A stretch of DNA of 64,000 nucleotides from Unio delphinus (lineage: Eukaryota; Mollusca; Bivalvia; Unionida; Unionidae), in NCBI GenBank assembly GCA_029339505.1, contig JAQISU010000036.1:712501-776500 (forward strand). The letters run 5' to 3'. Positions 34,424 to 43,486 of the stretch are shown here, piece by piece. How positions within the stretch are numbered: the first letter of the stretch is position 1; each line of letters begins with the position of its first letter. Below the pieces are notes generated by a model that saw only the letters and a list, made by a program, of their open reading frames with translations, searched no databases and was not told the DNA's origin. The translations under genes were made by a program, and so were the position numbers.

Positions 34424-34495
34424 GACTACCAGGAACCCGTATTCATGGTACAGCGGGAGATCCGTTCACGGATCGGGTCTAAGACTACCAGGAAC
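34416..34495 (+). repeat. 21-bp direct repeat after the pVI-like gene
   Basis: GGGTCTAAGACTACCAGGAAC occurs at 34416-34436 and 34475-34495, 59 bp apart. Each copy contains an in-frame stop for one of the two competing frames at the gene end. Likely a small local duplication. Confidence 0.85.
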
Positions 34496-34525
34496 GGTTT
34501 ATTAGTTGAAAGCCCAATTCTCCCT

Positions 34526-34956
34526 ATGTCCAATTTTGATTTAATTGATGCTGCTAAAAACTAGCGATAAAAAACTTCAGAGGGGTTTTTATGAGATATC
34601 AATTACCGAGAAAACCTAAACGCGTTGAAACCGGTATCATCAATCTTGATAACAGTAACGGATCGGGAACTCACTGGGTTGCATACGCGATTGATCCACG
34701 TGGGATTGTTTATTTCGATTCATATGGGTTAGCCCCACCGAGCGAGTTTATGCGGTATATAAATTCAAAGAATCAATCAATTCCGATTTTTTATTCCACG
34801 CTGCCAATACAACAATTAAATGATCCACCGATATGCGGCCGTGAGGTATTAAATGTCCTCGCGGAGATTTCATCGTCACAGAAACCACCTCATCTGGTTG
34901 TAAACGAATACACGAGTGGGAAATTGCAGGGTAATTTTAGAGAATCAATAAATTGA
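34526..34956 (+). CDS. PRO: adenain-like cysteine protease
   Basis: The downstream frame (34591-34956, 121 codons) holds the catalytic set: His in GTHWVAY, Asp in YFDSYG, Gln in IQQL and Cys in ICGRE (residues 28, 43, 75 and 82 counting from ATG 34591). The order and spacing are those of adenovirus protease and its Polinton relatives, which mature the capsid. A short N-terminal piece starting at ATG 34526 (MSNFDLIDAAK) is in another phase. The shift lies at five A (34556-34560), again -1. The older relic at 3462 shows the same N-terminal piece joined upstream, so the gene probably begins at 34526. Confidence 0.85.
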
Positions 34957-34979
34957 AAATACAAGTTGCGCTAACAATA

Positions 34980-35774
34980 ATGATTAATATTTGGGGACAA
35001 TCTTTGTCAATGTCGAAACCATCTGCGGGTTCTATCGAGGATGTAAAAAAAATAATTAAAGATGAAATTGCTGAGACGTTAAATTTAGTAAGTGTTGACC
35101 CGAACGAAATAGTTGTATTTCAAGATCGCCAGGGTAAATTGAAATCCAGTGATGTGTCATTGGATGACATTTTAAAACGACAACACGACGCCGCTGAAAA
35201 CTCTATTGCGCTGTATTCCAGCGGTGGACGACTTAAACCAGGCGCACTTGTGTCTACGATCACCGACTCGATTGCCGCCCACGGCCGTGAGCTGGATGAT
35301 CATCTTCGGGGTTATAATGCTTTTCGAAGAAATATCGTTGGTAAGTTCTTTGGAGCCCCACCTGTGGTTAGTATGTCTCTCGCTGAAATCAAAGACCTTC
35401 TGAATTTATTCTTTTATAACACGAGCACGAATAAAATAATGAGTCTTGACGAAATCAAGGCAAAATATCTCGATATTTACAACGATCTTCTTAAACTAAA
35501 AGAAGATTTCGAGAAGGTACAACAACCCGCCAACGACGCCTTGAAAAAGTTTTTTGGAACCCCGCTTGACGTTGGTATATCTCTCAGTGACCTTAGAGGT
35601 TATCTTGACGAACAAAAATCCATCAGCGAAATGGCTAAAAATTTCTTTAAGGGCTCTGAAAGTGATAATATCACTACGACATACGAGCAATTCAGCCGGT
35701 ATTATCAAAACCAAATAAGTTTGGAATTCAACCTCCTTTTGGTTACATTTTTGGTAAACGCGATAGAACGTTGA
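34980..35774 (+). CDS. KFFG-repeat protein 1 (possible fibre/spike)
   Basis: 265 residues from ATG 34980 (35010 is an alternative). The N-terminus has a VVFQDRQGKLKSSDVSLDDI block also present in the old relic. Two copies of a module follow: GKFFGAPPVVSMSLAEIKDL (near 35340) and KKFFGTPLDVGISLSDLRGY (near 35547), with a partial third near 35637. Helical, charged linkers separate them. The module continues in the next gene. I do not recognise the family. A host-facing fibre or stalk is a guess from its place among virion genes and its repeat design. Confidence 0.75.
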   Translation: MINIWGQSLSMSKPSAGSIEDVKKIIKDEIAETLNLVSVDPNEIVVFQDRQGKLKSSDVSLDDILKRQHDAAENSIALYSSGGRLKPGALVSTITDSIAAHGRELDDHLRGYNAFRRNIVGKFFGAPPVVSMSLAEIKDLLNLFFYNTSTNKIMSLDEIKAKYLDIYNDLLKLKEDFEKVQQPANDALKKFFGTPLDVGISLSDLRGYLDEQKSISEMAKNFFKGSESDNITTTYEQFSRYYQNQISLEFNLLLVTFLVNAIER

Positions 35775-36397
35775 TGAAATATACCGACGTCAAAAAACTT
35801 ATCGACGTCATTGACGATATTAGTGCGCTAAAAATACCAACCAACCACGTCATTGTTAAGTTTTTTGGAACCCCGCTTGACGCGGCTATATCTCTCGCGG
35901 AAATTAAACGAGCGCTTGACGAACACAAACCCACCGACGAAATTGTCAATAAGTTTTTTGGAAACCCACTTGTGGCAGGTATGACTCTCGCTGAAATTAG
36001 CGCGGTTACCGATAAAGTAAAAATTCCACACAACATCGGCGTCGTTAACAACATCGTGTACACGGTTGATAGTGGGACTTTTGATTTGATCCGAGGAAAT
36101 GACAATTATCTTCGTATCGGCAACAGTCATACTGGTGTACCAGGTTGCTACCGACTTACAATAATACATCGGAAAAAATTTGATTTGGAATTTAGCTACA
36201 CAGGTATCACCGGTGTGAACACGCTGACATTTATACTCGATAAAATACCAAAGCCTCCACCCTATCGACCACTCCCGCCGACAATTACGATAAATAATTC
36301 CGACGAGTCCGTGGTTAGGGAGTGGCTACCCTGGATACTAGAATTTTTATACGGCATCCCCGCGTCTGATACTAAAACCAGGTCAATAATAGGATAA
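35774..36397 (+). CDS. KFFG-repeat protein 2 with C-terminal beta-rich domain
   Basis: 207 residues, ATG 35774 sharing its A with the TGA of the previous gene (TGATG). The module occurs twice more: VKFFGTPLDAAISLAEIKRA (near 35858) and NKFFGNPLVAGMTLAEISAV (near 35949). From residue about 90 a beta-rich domain begins (VVNNIVYTVDSGTF, CYRLTIIHRKKFDLEF), which the relic at 4400 seems to share. A Pro-rich linker (PKPPPYRPLPP) leads to a short tail. Repeated stalk plus terminal globular domain resembles viral fibres in design only. Confidence 0.75.
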   Translation: MKYTDVKKLIDVIDDISALKIPTNHVIVKFFGTPLDAAISLAEIKRALDEHKPTDEIVNKFFGNPLVAGMTLAEISAVTDKVKIPHNIGVVNNIVYTVDSGTFDLIRGNDNYLRIGNSHTGVPGCYRLTIIHRKKFDLEFSYTGITGVNTLTFILDKIPKPPPYRPLPPTITINNSDESVVREWLPWILEFLYGIPASDTKTRSIIG

Positions 36398-36435
36398 TTG
36401 AAAACACCAGCGGGTTTAAAATAACAACGACAACA

Positions 36436-36849
36436 ATGATGAAATCATCGTCATTGTCATCGCATAAATATCGATACGACACCGTAAAAGAGTTTTCCGC
36501 GAACTTGAAATCGCTTTCTGAGCGCTATCGTGAAAAAATGAAAAAATACCGTAGAAGAATTACCGCCATCGATGTAACTGTGTACTCGGTATCCGGTGTG
36601 ATGGCCAGCGCGGGAGTTATTTTGTCGACGGTGACCATGATCGCGCCGATTGCAGTTCTTATTGCTATCTCCGCGGCAACAATAATTGCGGCAGTCCCCA
36701 CCGCGATAACTAAAAAGTTATCATCGTGTTCTCAGAAAAAACTCAGTGATTATACAGCTCGGTACCGGGTGGTATTTGACGCATACTCGAAATTATCCGA
36801 GTTGATCTCGCTGTCGATAGATAATTCGTTGTTGAATTTTCCACGATGA
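36436..36849 (+). CDS. small membrane protein
   Basis: 137 residues from ATG 36436. A basic helical N-terminus (KSLSERYREKMKKYRRR) precedes a long hydrophobic stretch at residues 44-91 that can form two membrane helices with a short turn. A Lys/Ser-rich C-terminal helix follows (KKLSDYTARYRVVFDAYSKL). Proteins of this layout recur in marine invertebrate Polintons; their role is unknown. A decayed homologue lies at 4690-4990 in the same relative place. Confidence 0.75.
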   Translation: MMKSSSLSSHKYRYDTVKEFSANLKSLSERYREKMKKYRRRITAIDVTVYSVSGVMASAGVILSTVTMIAPIAVLIAISAATIIAAVPTAITKKLSSCSQKKLSDYTARYRVVFDAYSKLSELISLSIDNSLLNFPR

Positions 36850-36906
36850 CCCAGTTGTATCACTCCGCGATGTTGAAATTGGAAATTGAAGACAGCGTTA
36901 ATAATA

Positions 36907-38199
36907 ATGTCACTCGAACTATTTCAACGAATTGCGGAGAATACCACTCCGATACGAACAAGCATGATATCAATAACATCAACAACCCCCGAATTTAGTG
37001 TGAACTTCCCTTCTCCGATTCCAGTGGGTGAGATCGCGCTGGCAAAATTACGAGTATATCATAGCTGGCCTAATATCAGATCTGTTGCATTCTCGTATAA
37101 GAATAAACCCGATGGCACTCCAGAGTGGGAAACTGTTTCGTTACCAACTGGGTCGTACCAAATTGAGCAAATCGATGCTGAAATTCAGCGTAGAATAAAA
37201 TCAATTACTGGAAATGAATCAAGCATAGCTATTAAAGTTCATGAACCGACGCTCTCGTCGTCGATCGAAATAAGCACAGAGGGATACATTGTAGATATCT
37301 ATAACATCTCGTTAAGAACAGTGTTAGGATGGCCTGAAAAACCACCCGGAGCCGCCGCCGATTTAACCACGGACGTACAATCATATCATGAAATCAATCC
37401 CAGTTATCGAGATAATTTATCTGATATAAGAAAAGGAAAAATCGCCGATAGATTTATATTTACCAACAAAGACACATTGCAATGGGATTTTATCATTAAA
37501 AGAACAACCGACTCATCTGTTACTATTTCATTTACGCTAAGTGACGTCATTGATTATTTTAAGGAAATTAATCAATTATATAACACACAACTAGAACAAC
37601 TACAGCAAACAAAATCGCGAAAACACATTGAAATAATAAATCAGCTTGTATCTGACATGGAATATATCAATGAACTAATTATTAAAACAATAATTAATGA
37701 CAACAGCGACAGTAAACAACAATTCCTAACCAGTTACAAGACCACAGAAGACAATCTACGTAATTTCAAACTTCCCGGGTACAAAGCTGAAAGACTGAAA
37801 GAACATATTGGTGATGTTATCAAGACATTACAATTACAAGATTCAACTACACTCCTTAAATATAATAATGACCCAGATGGCGGAGGTAGGCATATTGCCC
37901 CGCACAATGTAAATATTTCAGCGGTGATTGCGCTTAATTTAGTATGTGATGCAATCGAAGGAAGCTATCAAATTAATCTAGAGCAATCAAATCAAGCTCA
38001 GCAGGGATATATTCTTTATTCGTTTGCACCAACAGCTCCTCCAGGATTCCTAATTATTGAAAACCCAATTAATCCTGTCTACATGCGATGCCATAATAAT
38101 TCACTAACACGAATTAATTTCCGACTCACTGACCAGTTAAATAATTTGATTGATCTACAAGATGAGGTGTTAGCGATTAGTCTGTTTGTAAGGTCCTAA
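36907..38199 (+). CDS. mCP: minor capsid protein (penton, single jelly-roll)
   Basis: 430 residues from ATG 36907. The N-terminal half shows the Polinton penton signature: GEIALAKLRVYHSWPNI, then LPTGSYQIEQIDAEI and a VLGWPEKP-like block. The C-terminal half has the matching end, PTAPPGFLIIENPINPVYM and INFRLTDQLNNLIDL. Between them, residues about 180-310 form a charged helical insertion (DYFKEINQLYNTQLEQLQQ) that lengthens the protein beyond many relatives. It should occupy the five-fold vertices. Frame intact; the stop lies three bases before the right terminal repeat. Confidence 0.85.
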   Translation: MSLELFQRIAENTTPIRTSMISITSTTPEFSVNFPSPIPVGEIALAKLRVYHSWPNIRSVAFSYKNKPDGTPEWETVSLPTGSYQIEQIDAEIQRRIKSITGNESSIAIKVHEPTLSSSIEISTEGYIVDIYNISLRTVLGWPEKPPGAAADLTTDVQSYHEINPSYRDNLSDIRKGKIADRFIFTNKDTLQWDFIIKRTTDSSVTISFTLSDVIDYFKEINQLYNTQLEQLQQTKSRKHIEIINQLVSDMEYINELIIKTIINDNSDSKQQFLTSYKTTEDNLRNFKLPGYKAERLKEHIGDVIKTLQLQDSTTLLKYNNDPDGGGRHIAPHNVNISAVIALNLVCDAIEGSYQINLEQSNQAQQGYILYSFAPTAPPGFLIIENPINPVYMRCHNNSLTRINFRLTDQLNNLIDLQDEVLAISLFVRS

Positions 38200-38201
38200 A
38201 G

Positions 38202-38398
38202 ACTCGATTAAATATTTGGTTGAACTCGTAAAAGAATTATTAACCCATAGCAGCAGAGAGGGTGAATGACAACGACGTTGGCGTATATAAGGAAATCTTA
38301 TTTTATCGAATAGACGCCATTTTATTTACTATTTGGTGGAAGCCTCAGATATCCGAATCGACGCTCGGAAAGTTGTAGGGTTCACCCTCTCTGCTGCT
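38202..38398 (-). repeat. right terminal inverted repeat
   Basis: Inverted copy of 22482-22678, ending TCACCCTCTCTGCTGCT. It starts three bases after the penton stop codon. The outer 150 bp carries the same internal inverted 17-bp ends as the left copy. Confidence 0.95.
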
Positions 38399-38403
38399 AA
38401 AGA
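38399..38403. repeat. target site duplication, right (AAAGA)
   Basis: Same five bases as at 22477-22481. Confidence 0.85.
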
Positions 38404-38489
38404 CAACATCCAAAGAAGAGAACTACATTTGTTCATTGTTTTAATCTAAGTTTTCAATTTCCTAAAGTAGAACGTCAAGAACTTGTTGA

Positions 38490-38492
<3 letters not shown>

Positions 38493-38578
<86 letters not shown>
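38493..38578. repeat. (GA)n microsatellite
   Basis: Nearly perfect AG/GA tract with one GCGA interruption. Confidence 0.95.
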
Positions 38579-38580
<2 letters not shown>

Positions 38581-38971
38581 TCAATTTGAAAGTTATCTTA
38601 CAATACCAATCTTTTTGGGATCGTCTTACTCTTTTGGGTCTTTTAATATGAAACTGAAATTGAAAATAGGAACGTAATATAGCTTTTCTGATGCAGTGCC
38701 AAAGGAAGAAACTGGAAATCAAACATTTAAAATTTCTCATCCAGGTATATACCACCGTCCAAAAGCGCCTCCTTTTTCATTTTGGATGGATATCGTTGTA
38801 TTTTATCTTTGCTAAGATGAATATGTGATCTTTTGATTTCCATTTCGGTGACGTTTACAGGTAACAAGCAGACTTCGTCTTATGAAGGCAACTAAAGAGA
38901 TGCAAATCTTGATTAACGACTCTGAATACAAAACTGGTTTGAAACCTATCATCAAAATCTATACAGTTTAC

Positions 38972-39085
38972 CTTCAGAACAGTTCTTTCCTCGCCAGCCT
39001 GATGAGCAATTACAGGAGTAGTCACCAATGGAATTTACACAGACGCCACCATTCGCACAAGGAGAATTTAAACATTCATTGACAT
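38972..39085 (-). CDS. exon: calcium-binding EGF domain (exon G of LDLR-related gene)
   Basis: A 114-bp phase 1-1 exon on the minus strand with acceptor TTTCAG and donor GTAAAC. It encodes one complete cbEGF module: VNECLNSPCANGGVC followed by a YSCNCSSGWRGKNCS segment, with six Cys and the Asp/Asn/Glu calcium ligands (the leading Asp codon is split across the junction). It is nearly a duplicate of the exon at 47817-47930, including part of the preceding intron. Secreted or membrane-bound adhesion/receptor protein. The next downstream exon was not found before the Polinton. Confidence 0.85.
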
Positions 39086-39650
39086 CTGAAATGTAATTTT
39101 TCAAGAAATTAAATTTTAAAACACAGCAGTATTCGTCAACTATCATATACTTGCACAATACTACACAGTAGCAGTTTAATAGAGAGTTGCAGTTTAGGTG
39201 ATCCAAATAATTATTTCCTGTTTATAGCACGATGTGCATCCTCAAATGATTTCGGGCGACAAGAACTGTAAACGATATAATAGTTCTATTGTCATCAAAT
39301 ATATTTGGAAGACGTTTCTTCAAAGAAATATGAGTTGATGACACTATAAGGATGTATTATCTGTTTCCAGGATTCAGTTTAAATGGGTACTGCGGAAAAC
39401 AAATATCCATGGTTTCATCGAATATCCTGAATAATTTCTGATCGTTTCAAGCACCTTTAATTTGGATTTTGGTTTCCATTTTGTCTATCATTATATGGAG
39501 GCTTGGAGTTGTGTCAATACTCTTCTGGAATTAATTCAGATAACACTCTACTTTGTGATTTGTGATACATTTCCCGATTGTCTTGAATATAGTTCGCGGT
39601 ACCATAAATAATATTTTCAGGTTTACTTACATTCCTAATATCATTGTAAG

Positions 39651-40448
39651 TGTTACATGATTAGGCTAGAATAAACAATAACATAGAAAGAGTCAAAATA
39701 ACAAGCTGGTGAAAACTTAATGAACAATTTATTGAGCACAAATATTTTCCAGAGAATCAATTCCAAAATTATTCCAAAAAAAATTCAAAATATAATCCAC
39801 TAGTGAAATTGCAAACGTCCTGGTAATAAGATGTCTTAATAATTCCAAGTGCGAATCTTAGTGAAGAATCCAAGATGGAAGATGATGTCACGTGATGAAG
39901 TCAGTTCTGGTCTCACGAAGTTGAATTAGCACAATTATTTTCCAGATAAATAACAAACGAAATATTCTTCATCCAAACGAATTGATAAAATTTTCAGTAC
40001 AAGGTAATTTAAAATAACTCAAAACAATACAACCTAATATTCTAATAGGCCAACTACTACTAAATAGTTCGCTCTAAAACATCATTTATATATCTGTATT
40101 TACGTAAATAAGGAAGGGCTCACATGATCTTCTATAATCTTTAGAACAAATGTTGGTTCAATAAATCTCGTGCACACCGTATGACCCAACTAAAAACAGA
40201 AAGATGTTTACAACAAATCTCCATAATGTCCTTCTAATCAATCAAGCTTTTCAAAAGCTTGTGTACAACTCTGAAGCCCGGTCAGAATTGAGGACAACAT
40301 CTAATGTTTATTTGTAAAGTGCAGGTCATCCCACTTTTAAAAAAAAAAACTCCCAATGAATGAATCTTAAACTTAAAAATTCAAATTTGAATCTGACACA
40401 CAAACAACCAAAACAAAAACAAATGACTGAAGTCAAATATACGTAACA
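39651..40448 (-). repeat. 3' LTR
   Basis: About 798 bp, TGTTAC...GTAACA, aligned by eye over its length with 45563-46385, which has a 25-bp insertion near 45665-45690. A purine tract (ATGGGGGAAGG on the minus strand, 40449-40459) lies just inside it and fits a polypurine tract. Confidence 0.88.
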
Positions 40449-40546
40449 CCTTCCCCCATAAAATGAAAAGAAAGGTTTATATGATAAAACATTTTTTTTT
40501 TTACCGCAGACCAATTTACACCTGAGAATTAAAGAACTCGTATAAA

Positions 40547-41278
40547 TTACACAGTGTATATGATATAATATATTGTTATACACGGGAGAGCGTCTGCTAT
40601 TGTATTATCTTTTCCCATGATGTTGCGGATGTCAAGATTATATTCCTTCAATAACAAACTCCACCTTAGTAATCTTTGATTTTTATTTTTCATCTTGCCG
40701 CTGAAAGTAAGGGGGTTGTGGTCACTAAAAACTATAATCGAAGAAGGAGCTGAACCAAGATAAACTTCAAAATGTTGTAAAGCCAAAATCAATGCCTCTT
40801 GATAGTTGAGTAATTTCTCTGGTGCTTTTTAATTTCTTTGAAAATAAAAGCACACTGGATGTTCAATACCATTCTTGTCTTCTTGAATTAAAACTGCTCC
40901 AAGACCAACAACACTTGCATCGACAGATAATTTGAAAGACTGACTGAAAGTTGGAGCTGCAAGAACTGGTGCTGTTTCAAGTATGGCTTTTAACTTTTCA
41001 AAAGCCTCCTGACATTTTTCAGTTCAAAAGAACTTGTTCTTCTTCTTCAATAAATTTGTCAGGGGTTCTGCAATTATAGAAAAATTTGAACAAAGTCTCC
41101 GATAGTATCCGGTCATACTTAAAAATCGCAACAGTTGCTTTCTATTTTCAGGCACAGGCAATTTGGAAATAGCCTCAAACTTAGCATCTATTGATTTAAC
41201 GTGTCCATGTACCACAATATTTCTTAAGAAAGTCACACTAGCACGGCAGAACTCACTTTTAGATAAATTAACTGTCAA
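40547..41278 (-). pseudogene. LTR element RT thumb and RNase H
   Basis: Minus strand. FLRNIVVHGHV..., then LRFLSMTGYYRRLCSNFSII at about 41050-41240 is the gypsy RT connection region. At about 40560-40790 the RNase H part reads LQHFEVYLGSAPSSIIVFSD, HNPLTF and a LRWSLLLKEYNLDIRNIMGK block, with the usual IADAL ending. Stops occur between the pieces. Confidence 0.85.
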
Positions 41279-41448
41279 ACATGCATCAGTCAGTCTTTGA
41301 AAGAATTGTCTAATTGTTGCTAGATGTTTCTTCTAGGTGTCGTTGTAGATGACGTCATCTATATAGGCATCATAAGTTTCTAGACCAGAGGTGATCATGT
41401 AGATGAGACGTTGAAATGTACTTGGTGACCCTTTCGTCCCGAATGGCA

Positions 41449-41934
41449 TTACTTTATACTGGTAAAGTCCATCTGAATCACAAATGCCGAGATTTCCTTA
41501 GCTCTTTTTTTAGTGAAATCTGCCAAAATTCTTTCAAGAAGGTAAAATGTGGTGACATACTTGGCATTCCCGATTTTATAAATACAATCGTCAATTTTTG
41601 GTAATGGGAATGAATCTGTTTTTGTCACACTGTTCACCTTCCTATAATTAGTACACATACGGAACGTTTTCTCTGGTTTTGGAACAGGTATGCATGGTGA
41701 ACTTCAATCACTTTTACTGGGCTCGATAAAATAATTCTCCAGCAAATATTGAATTTCCTTTTTTAGGTATTCCTGTTTGAGTGGATTTATCCTGTATGGA
41801 TGTTGTTTGACAAGTTTGGAATTTACAATTTCAACGTCATGAAAATTTTTGTTTGTCCTTGTAGGAACATCTGGAAATAAGTGCTCATATTCAAATAATA
41901 ACTGTTTCAGTTCGTTTCTTTCTCGCAGTTGCAT
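41449..41934 (-). pseudogene. LTR element reverse transcriptase, N-terminal part
   Basis: ELKQLLFEYEHLFPDVPTRT, then PYRINPLKQEYLKKEIQYLL and ENYFIEPSKSD (41704-41934) form the gypsy RT entry region. CTNYRKVNSVTKTDSFPLPK and IDDCIYKIG follow at 41500-41655. The YxDD box region around 41330-41400 (YIDDVIYND on the minus strand) is present just downstream in a broken frame. Confidence 0.85.
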
Positions 41935-42199
41935 ATGAGAAAGCTTCTAGTCTAGATCTTTCATAATTTCTGAATTACAAAGATTTGTCATTTCAATATC
42001 AGTAGAATCTGATGATTTTCCTTCCTTGTGTGGGAAAGGTACAACTAAATTAATAACCGGTTTAACATGGCTATCTCTTTAAATATACTCATTTAGCATG
42101 TTCATATTTCAGAGTTGTTTTTGCTTGCGCCTCCCAGGAGTATTGATGATGTAAAAAATGTAAGTCTTTAATTTTCCTGTCAACTGTGTAGGGACCATA

Positions 42200-43171
42200 C
42201 TATTTGGCCTGAAGAATATTTTGTGGCATTGGTAAGAGAGCCAGGACTCTATCACCAGGCTGTAAACTATTTTCCTTCGATTTTTTATGATAGATTGATT
42301 TCATTTTAGATTGAGCAGAGTGCAGATTTGCTCTTGCGACCTCACAAGCCTTTGATAACTTGTATCTAAAATCGGAAACATAATCAAGAAGATTGATCTC
42401 AGTATCTTCATTAGAGAGAAGTTTCTCTTTCAATAACTTCAATGGTCCACACACAGTGTGTCCAAAAACAAGTTCAAAGGGACTGAAGTCTAAAGATACT
42501 TGAACTGATTCTCTAATAGGAAACAATAGTAAATGAATGCCTTCATTTAAATCTTTATTTGTATCAAAATAATATGATTGGATCATATTTTTCAAAGTCT
42601 GATGGAATCTTTCTAATGCCACCTGGCTCTCAGGGTGATAGGCAGAATATTTGAATTGCTGAATGACCAATTCATGCATAACTTGTTGGAAAATTCCAGA
42701 CATGAAGTTTCAACCATGATCAGACTGAACATATTCGGGATGGCCATACTGTGTAAAAAGAAACTTTATCAAAGCTTTTACTATTGTTTTAGATTTTATA
42801 TTCCTCAACGGAATTGACTCTGGAAACATTGTTGACGCACATATAATGGTCAACAGGTATTGGTTACTTGACTTGGTCTAGGGTAAGGGACCTACGCAAT
42901 CTACCATAAATCTACTAAGTGGTTCGTCAAAGGCAGGAATAGGATGTAGATGACCCTTAGGTATCTTCTGATTGGGTTTTCCTACCATTTAACAAGTATG
43001 ACTAGATCTACAGCATTTGGCAACATGACTTTTGATTTTTGGCCAATAGAAGTGAGTCAAGATCTTGTGATAAGTTTTATTAATCACTAAATGACTTGCC
43101 AAAGGAGTTTCATGGGCCAGATTAAGTATTTCCTGTCTGTAAGGTTTTGGAACTACTATTTGATAGTTCAC
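42200..43171 (-). pseudogene. LTR element integrase
   Basis: The zinc-binding H2C2 region is at 42989-43171 (AHETPLASHLVINKTYHKIL, then FYWPKIKSHVAKCC). The core and C-terminal region are at 42200-42703, with YSAYHPESQVALERFHQTLK carrying the third catalytic acid (E in ALERFH). PFELVFGHTVCGP and QPGDRVLALLP follow. It lies upstream of RT in the direction of transcription. Frame broken between the two parts. Confidence 0.87.
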
Positions 43172-43486
43172 CGACCACTAATCACCAGCAGGTACCTCAG
43201 GAGGTCTCCATTTTCTCATAAAAATTCCATTTTTAATGAAATAACAGACAGGAACTTCAGTGGCTTCAATATCACTTAGGGCCGTTTGAAACAAACAGGA
43301 GATCTCAAGATCTTTTTCCTGTTCGACGACAAGTCACTGTCGTTTATCACCCTGATTAGAAACAAGATAATGAGTTGTTAAACGAGGATCACTATGATCA
43401 ATACCTTCTGATTGATCCAAACAAGGAGTAAAAGTGACCTCATCAAAAGTCTGACCTATACACGTGTCAGCTAAAGGAATACTGAC

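Larger units (their letters stand above)
22482..38398. mobile_element. full-length Maverick/Polinton (adintovirus-like) element
   Basis: A linear element of 15,917 bp bounded by 197-bp terminal inverted repeats and a 5-bp duplication AAAGA (22477-22481, 38399-38403). It carries the full Polinton/adintovirus core: packaging ATPase, rve integrase, family B polymerase, adenain-like protease, double-jelly-roll MCP and single-jelly-roll penton. It adds a phospholipase A2 protein, an HNH nuclease and a helicase domain fused to the polymerase. Virion genes fill the right half in one orientation. The integrase, polymerase and several small genes carry frame lesions, so this copy is probably not autonomous as assembled. 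Confidence 0.95.

Noticed and set aside
38462..38755. Ser/Leu- and Arg/Glu-rich open frames, also at 50063-50293 and 50439-50655
   Set aside because: (AG)n microsatellites.
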